Source: Paragordius varius
Lineage: Eukaryota; Nematomorpha
Assembly (NCBI GenBank): GCA_964247055.1
Contig: OZ176054.1
Coordinates: 6,820,001-6,884,000 of the forward strand
Reading direction: 5' to 3'
DNA length: 64,000 bases
Positions 60,483 through 64,000 of the stretch are shown piece after piece; within the stretch, counting starts at the first letter, position 1, and each line of letters opens with the position of its first letter. Both the position numbers and the translations under genes were made by a program. The notes beneath the pieces are model-generated. The model did no database searches and was not told the DNA's origin. It worked only from the letters and a program-made list of their open reading frames with translations.

Positions 60483-62400
60483 ATATTAAACATGATGCGC
60501 GACAAGGATGCATTTTTTTGATTTTGGCCTATAGAAGAAAAATTAAAATAAGCTTTTTTCTATTGTTAATCACTATCCTATTAGCTTTTAGCAATCAAAT
60601 GATTATAACTAAGCGATTTCCTGGATTATGATATACTATATCAATAGGTATACCCCCTGTCACATGTCGGTGTGATTAATTTACATTTAGCGATTTGGTT
60701 TGATGAGAATTCCGAAATTAACTGAGGATAAAATGCAACTATAGTTTAAATCACTGAAAAATTTGTCATTAACCATGGGTTTTTTTACGTGCAAACTATT
60801 AGTCATTAATCAAATTTGCTTATAATAAAAGTTTCTTATTTAAAAAATTTAAATCTATGAAAAACATTTTAAAAACTTAATATTTATGGGTTTATTTTTA
60901 GAGGTGATCCAAAAAAGTAGCTTGACCATGGTTGAAAAAGAAACTGTAAATGCTATCGATAGAATTCATAATAAATCAACACATTTTCAAAGACGTATTT
61001 AGAAGATTGTTTTTTAAAAATGCACTTTATACATAAACTGGAGCTGAACAAACTATGCATTTTAATAAGTAAATTGATTATTTATTCATATGAATAAAAA
61101 ATATGAAATTTTGTGTATATATGGGCGCAACTGTGCCTTGAAAAATTCCTTCTGATGCAATAGTTAACAATTTTTGCAGAGGATAATGGCAGGATTAGAA
61201 TCGAATGCATTTTGTGTTTGGATTCTGGTTAATTTCAATTTTTTTAACTCAAGTTTTTGTTTTAGAATGCAATTTTTAGTAATACAACTGTTAAGGAAAA
61301 AAATGGGGATCCCTAATGGTTTTAATGCAGTCTCATTGTCGCTAGTGTATATTGATTGATATAATTTGAAAAAAATGCCACGAAAATATATGAAACCTAA
61401 AAAATGTATGCAACTCACTGAATAATTATATTAGTAAATGTAATTATAAATAACGTTAAATATTAAAAATTGAAAAAAAATAATAAAAAAAATATTTTTT
61501 AAAACCGTTTAATTAGCGCTGCGTAAGATTTTAAGCCAATGTTTTTGCTTTTCCAAATCCAAAACACATATATTCTGGGTAGCTAGTGGAAAAAGGATAA
61601 TACAAAAAATCTTAAGAATAGCTCAAAATTTTTATATATAGCCCATTCTGGAAGAACATGCGAAGTTTACATACTATGCTTCTGTGCTAATAACAATTTA
61701 CGGGTTGGGTTTGTGAAATTTAAAATATACTATACGACGATGATTTTATGAGAATAGATTAAAATTGCTTCAAAATAACTTTTATTCACATATTAACGGG
61801 TTTTAATTTACTAAATCTACTATTAACTACGACTTATAAGGGTAAAATTTGGTAGCCAAGTTAGGCGAGCCGGAAAGCTAATTTGAATTGGACTGTTGTA
61901 AGCGCATTTATAAATGTATTCAACTTTTATATTTAAGCATAGTCTACACGCTTTCTGAAATATTACCTAAGCCAACATTCTAAATTTTAATTTCACATCT
62001 AAAAAATATTTTTTAGCGTAACAATTAATTTGTTATTCCTTTTTGACATAAAGGTAACCGGAATTACCTAGTTCTTAAGATTTAAGCAAGTTGATGGCAC
62101 TAACTGTGGTTTCAATTTTTTGATAATCACCCTGAGATTATATAAACGGTCGCGGAAACATTTGATTTTTTTAAAAAAAGTATTTATTTCATTAATACAC
62201 AGAATCCGTTGATTCTGATTACAAATTTCTAAACCCTGATTAAATTGTGGAGATTTGATAAATCACCAAACATTTGTCTAGCAAAATCTAGGTCTGAAAA
62301 TATTGACATAAGAAGACTCCTAGTTTAAAATGAAACTGGAATGGGCCGATTTTTTGAAGAGTTAATCAGGATATAAGTTGGTTCTTACAAAATAAATTAT
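60483..62400. other. intergenic, no gene recognised
   Basis: AT-rich. Overlapping short frames near 61164-61418 on both strands have no recognisable domain. No repeat ends seen. Confidence 0.5.
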
Positions 62401-62417
62401 TAAAAAAAATAAAAAAT
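62401..62417 (-). terminator. RNA polymerase III terminator of tRNA-Ser
   Basis: On the minus strand directly after the tRNA the sequence runs ATTTTTTATTTTTTTTA, two T tracts of 6 and 8, ample for Pol III termination. Confidence 0.8.
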
Positions 62418-62499
62418 CGACGAGGATGGGATTCGAACCCACGCGGGGAAACCCCAATGGATTAGCAGTCCATCGCCTTAACCACTCGGCCACCTCGTC
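62418..62499 (-). tRNA. tRNA-Ser, anticodon GCU
   Basis: 82-nt class II tRNA. Acceptor stem GACGAGG/CCTCGTC with discriminator G, D arm GCC-GAGTGGTTAA-GGC, anticodon stem-loop ATGGA-CTGCTAA-TCCAT (anticodon GCT), long variable arm GGGG-TTT-CCCC, T arm GTGGG-TTCGAAT-CCCAT. The A box TGGCCGAGTGG and B box GGTTCGAATCC are intact and there is no intron. It reads AGY serine codons. It lies 73 bp downstream of RPB8 on the same strand. Confidence 0.97.
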
Positions 62500-62572
62500 A
62501 TGCCAACATGGTTGGAGATAATAATTTAATAAAGCGTAAAATGTCTACTTTGGTAAAATAAAATTTATTTAA

Positions 62573-63106
62573 TTAAAATGCCAATTTTTTCATTAGTAAA
62601 TAAACATGATCATCAAGTTCAAATCCATGTAAATTATTTGCGTCTCCCTGTAATCGCATCAAAAGTCCACCAAATGAAACATAGGCGGACAAGCGTGAAC
62701 CTGTGGATACATTATAAGAGTCAGGTGCGTATGATGTGTCATCAAACCCTTCTATTCGATAAATTTTTCCATACATGACATATTCAAAAGCATCAGCTTT
62801 ACTTCCTGTCATCTTATGCATTGACAAATCAGTGTTTCTATCACCTATAATTAATTTTAATTTACCAAATGCCAAAGGGTCGTATTCACCATCATCTAAT
62901 AAACCGTCTTCACGTAATGTATTTGCAATTACTAATCGAAATTTATCTCCCAGATCTATTGGGTATATTTGAGAATAAACATCTAAGATTAAATCCATTT
63001 TAAAGCTTTCGCTTTCGCAAAAGATTCGGGAAACTTTGTCAAATTTTTTGCCTTCTGGATCAATATCCTTGACATTAAAAATATCCTCGAATAAAACTCC
63101 AGACAT
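62573..63106 (-). CDS. POLR2H: RNA polymerase I/II/III subunit RPB8 (RPABC3)
   Basis: Shared small subunit of the three nuclear RNA polymerases. Intronless, 177 codons, stop TAA. It is nearly colinear with human POLR2[89 protein letters not shown] and C-terminal [11 protein letters not shown]. The start is the Met matching the human start. It is about 27 residues longer than the usual 150, from two inserts: roughly 18 residues between DDGEYDP and FEYVMYGK, and roughly 9 after YRIEG. Both lie in the variable loop region. A minus-strand AATAAA lies at 62564-62569. Confidence 0.96.
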   Translation of the reverse strand: MSGVLFEDIFNVKDIDPEGKKFDKVSRIFCESESFKMDLILDVYSQIYPIDLGDKFRLVIANTLREDGLLDDGEYDPLAFGKLKLIIGDRNTDLSMHKMTGSKADAFEYVMYGKIYRIEGFDDTSYAPDSYNVSTGSRLSAYVSFGGLLMRLQGDANNLHGFELDDHVYLLMKKLAF

Positions 63107-63440
63107 GCTTTATTTATGACATTATGAAAAATTGGTGGGTACAAAAATGTTTTTCGGAAATATTACATCAATTAAACCATTATTTTTTTGTAAAAATACA
63201 ACATATTAAATAATTTATAAATTGCAAAAACTTTTAGCCATATAAAATAAATTATCCAAAAGTTGTAAAAATTTATTCAGTTACTCAAAGGATGGCGTTT
63301 ATGTGTTACAAACATATAAAACCACTTTTCTTATCTCTTGAGTTCAAAGAAATTAAATGGATAATGCTAAGGTGTAACTTAACTGATTTGTTTCTGTCTA
63401 TATCATTATAACATGTCAGAAATAAATTTAATGTATTCAT
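63107..63440. other. region upstream of RPB8
   Basis: AT-rich; must include the RPB8 promoter, but no motif can be assigned. Confidence 0.5.
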
Positions 63441-63444
63441 GTAA

Positions 63445-63982
63445 CACTTATATACAACACATTCATTTCAGTCCTCCGATTCGAATTTAGGGTCTTTGAG
63501 GACCCCAGGCCTATTTAAGACAATATATAAAAATACATGGAATAAATTAAAACTATTGCAAAAGTTTGATAAAAACCAACCATTGATGCCCCGAAAATAA
63601 GTAATATTTCTTTTAAGAAGACTCGATATAATAACCATTTAATTGATAAACCTCAAGGTTAAAGTTTTTTCAATATGACATCTGTGCATAAGCTAAGTAT
63701 AAAGAAAATGCAAACCATTTTTTTTCAGTGTTAAATGTGATCCAAATAAATTAGTTTGAATTTGGCGTTAGTCAAATAAACACTATTTTGATAATGTTGT
63801 AAAATAAAAAGACGTCGATGTAATTTGTTATGAAATTTTTCTTAAAAACTAATTTTATTTATCTAAACTTATTTATATATTTTAAAATTTGAAGCTTAAA
63901 TTTAAATTAGGGCTATTCTATTCGGTAGTTAAATAATATTTTGAAAAAATGGGTTTATACCCCAATTTGAATCAAACTCTTT
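63445..63982 (-). mobile_element. TTAA-type family, copy 6 (diverged)
   Basis: Opens CACTTATATACAACACATTC then AGTCCTCCGATTCGAATTTA (B end) and closes with CCCCAATTTGAATCAAACTC (A end, diverged). Flanks GTAA and GTAG. The most diverged of the six copies. Confidence 0.6.
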
Positions 63983-64000
63983 GTAGGATAACGACTAAAT

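Noticed and set aside
59665-60521. Reading frames of 60-107 codons on both strands in every frame (NCSRTNL, LEQFKLV, SLNNSSW repeats)
   Set aside because: A stop-free 21-bp repeat automatically opens all frames; there is no start context and no unique sequence.
61164-61418. 84-codon minus-strand frame ending CKNC
   Set aside because: No domain recognised and an opposite-strand frame covers the same bases; composition equals background.

Overview
The window is animal nuclear DNA, extremely A+T-rich (well over 70% by eye), with short coding exons, standard GT-AG introns and long non-coding stretches full of small transposons. TAA, TAG and TGA all end recognisable proteins, so the standard code fits. 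The NR5A/FTZ-F1 nuclear receptor makes it a metazoan. The DUF229 gene, the RTE-type LINE fossil, abundant Helitron and hAT relics and Asn/His-rich low-complexity coding suggest an invertebrate. A flatworm or another very AT-rich lineage is only a guess.

Layout, left to right. 982-4476 (+): 3' half of mitochondrial glutamyl-tRNA synthetase (EARS2). 4579-5769: Tc1/mariner-like element with long terminal inverted repeats (TIRs). 5869-7663: a Helitron. 8626-12913 (-): five-exon DUF229 sulfatase-like membrane protein, with small TA-flanked elements in its first intron and upstream. 14.5-15.4 kb: RTE LINE fossil. 18.1-21.2 kb: cluster of four copies of an approximately 550-bp non-autonomous family flanked by TTAA-like sites. 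21.2-31.8 kb: gene desert with one small hAT relic and a second Helitron. 31782-42767 (+): complete five-exon FTZ-F1/NR5A receptor; its second intron holds an approximately 3.1-kb nested foldback element. 43.0-45.6 kb: a TIR element, then a hAT element with perfect 8-bp target duplications, itself invaded by a third Helitron. 48086-56614 (-): complete 13-exon PM20D1-like M20 metallopeptidase. 56762-59231 (+): telomerase reverse transcriptase (TERT), head-to-head with PM20D1 at less than 150 bp. 59.5-60.5 kb: a TA-flanked MITE abutting a second foldback element built of 21-bp repeats. 62418-62499 (-): tRNA-Ser(GCU). 62573-63106 (-): RNA polymerase subunit RPB8.

The genes are unrelated housekeeping and developmental genes, not an operon or a defence island. 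I found no novel gene system. The most unusual material is structural: two unrelated foldback elements (one inside FTZ-F1, one downstream of TERT), nested hAT/Helitron insertions, a compact PM20D1/TERT divergent pair, and a TERT whose coding region lies in one long exon without a recognisable start. Splice sites were chosen by eye from GT/AG, reading phase and family alignment. The PM20D1, FTZ-F1 and DUF229 models each sum to a multiple of three.
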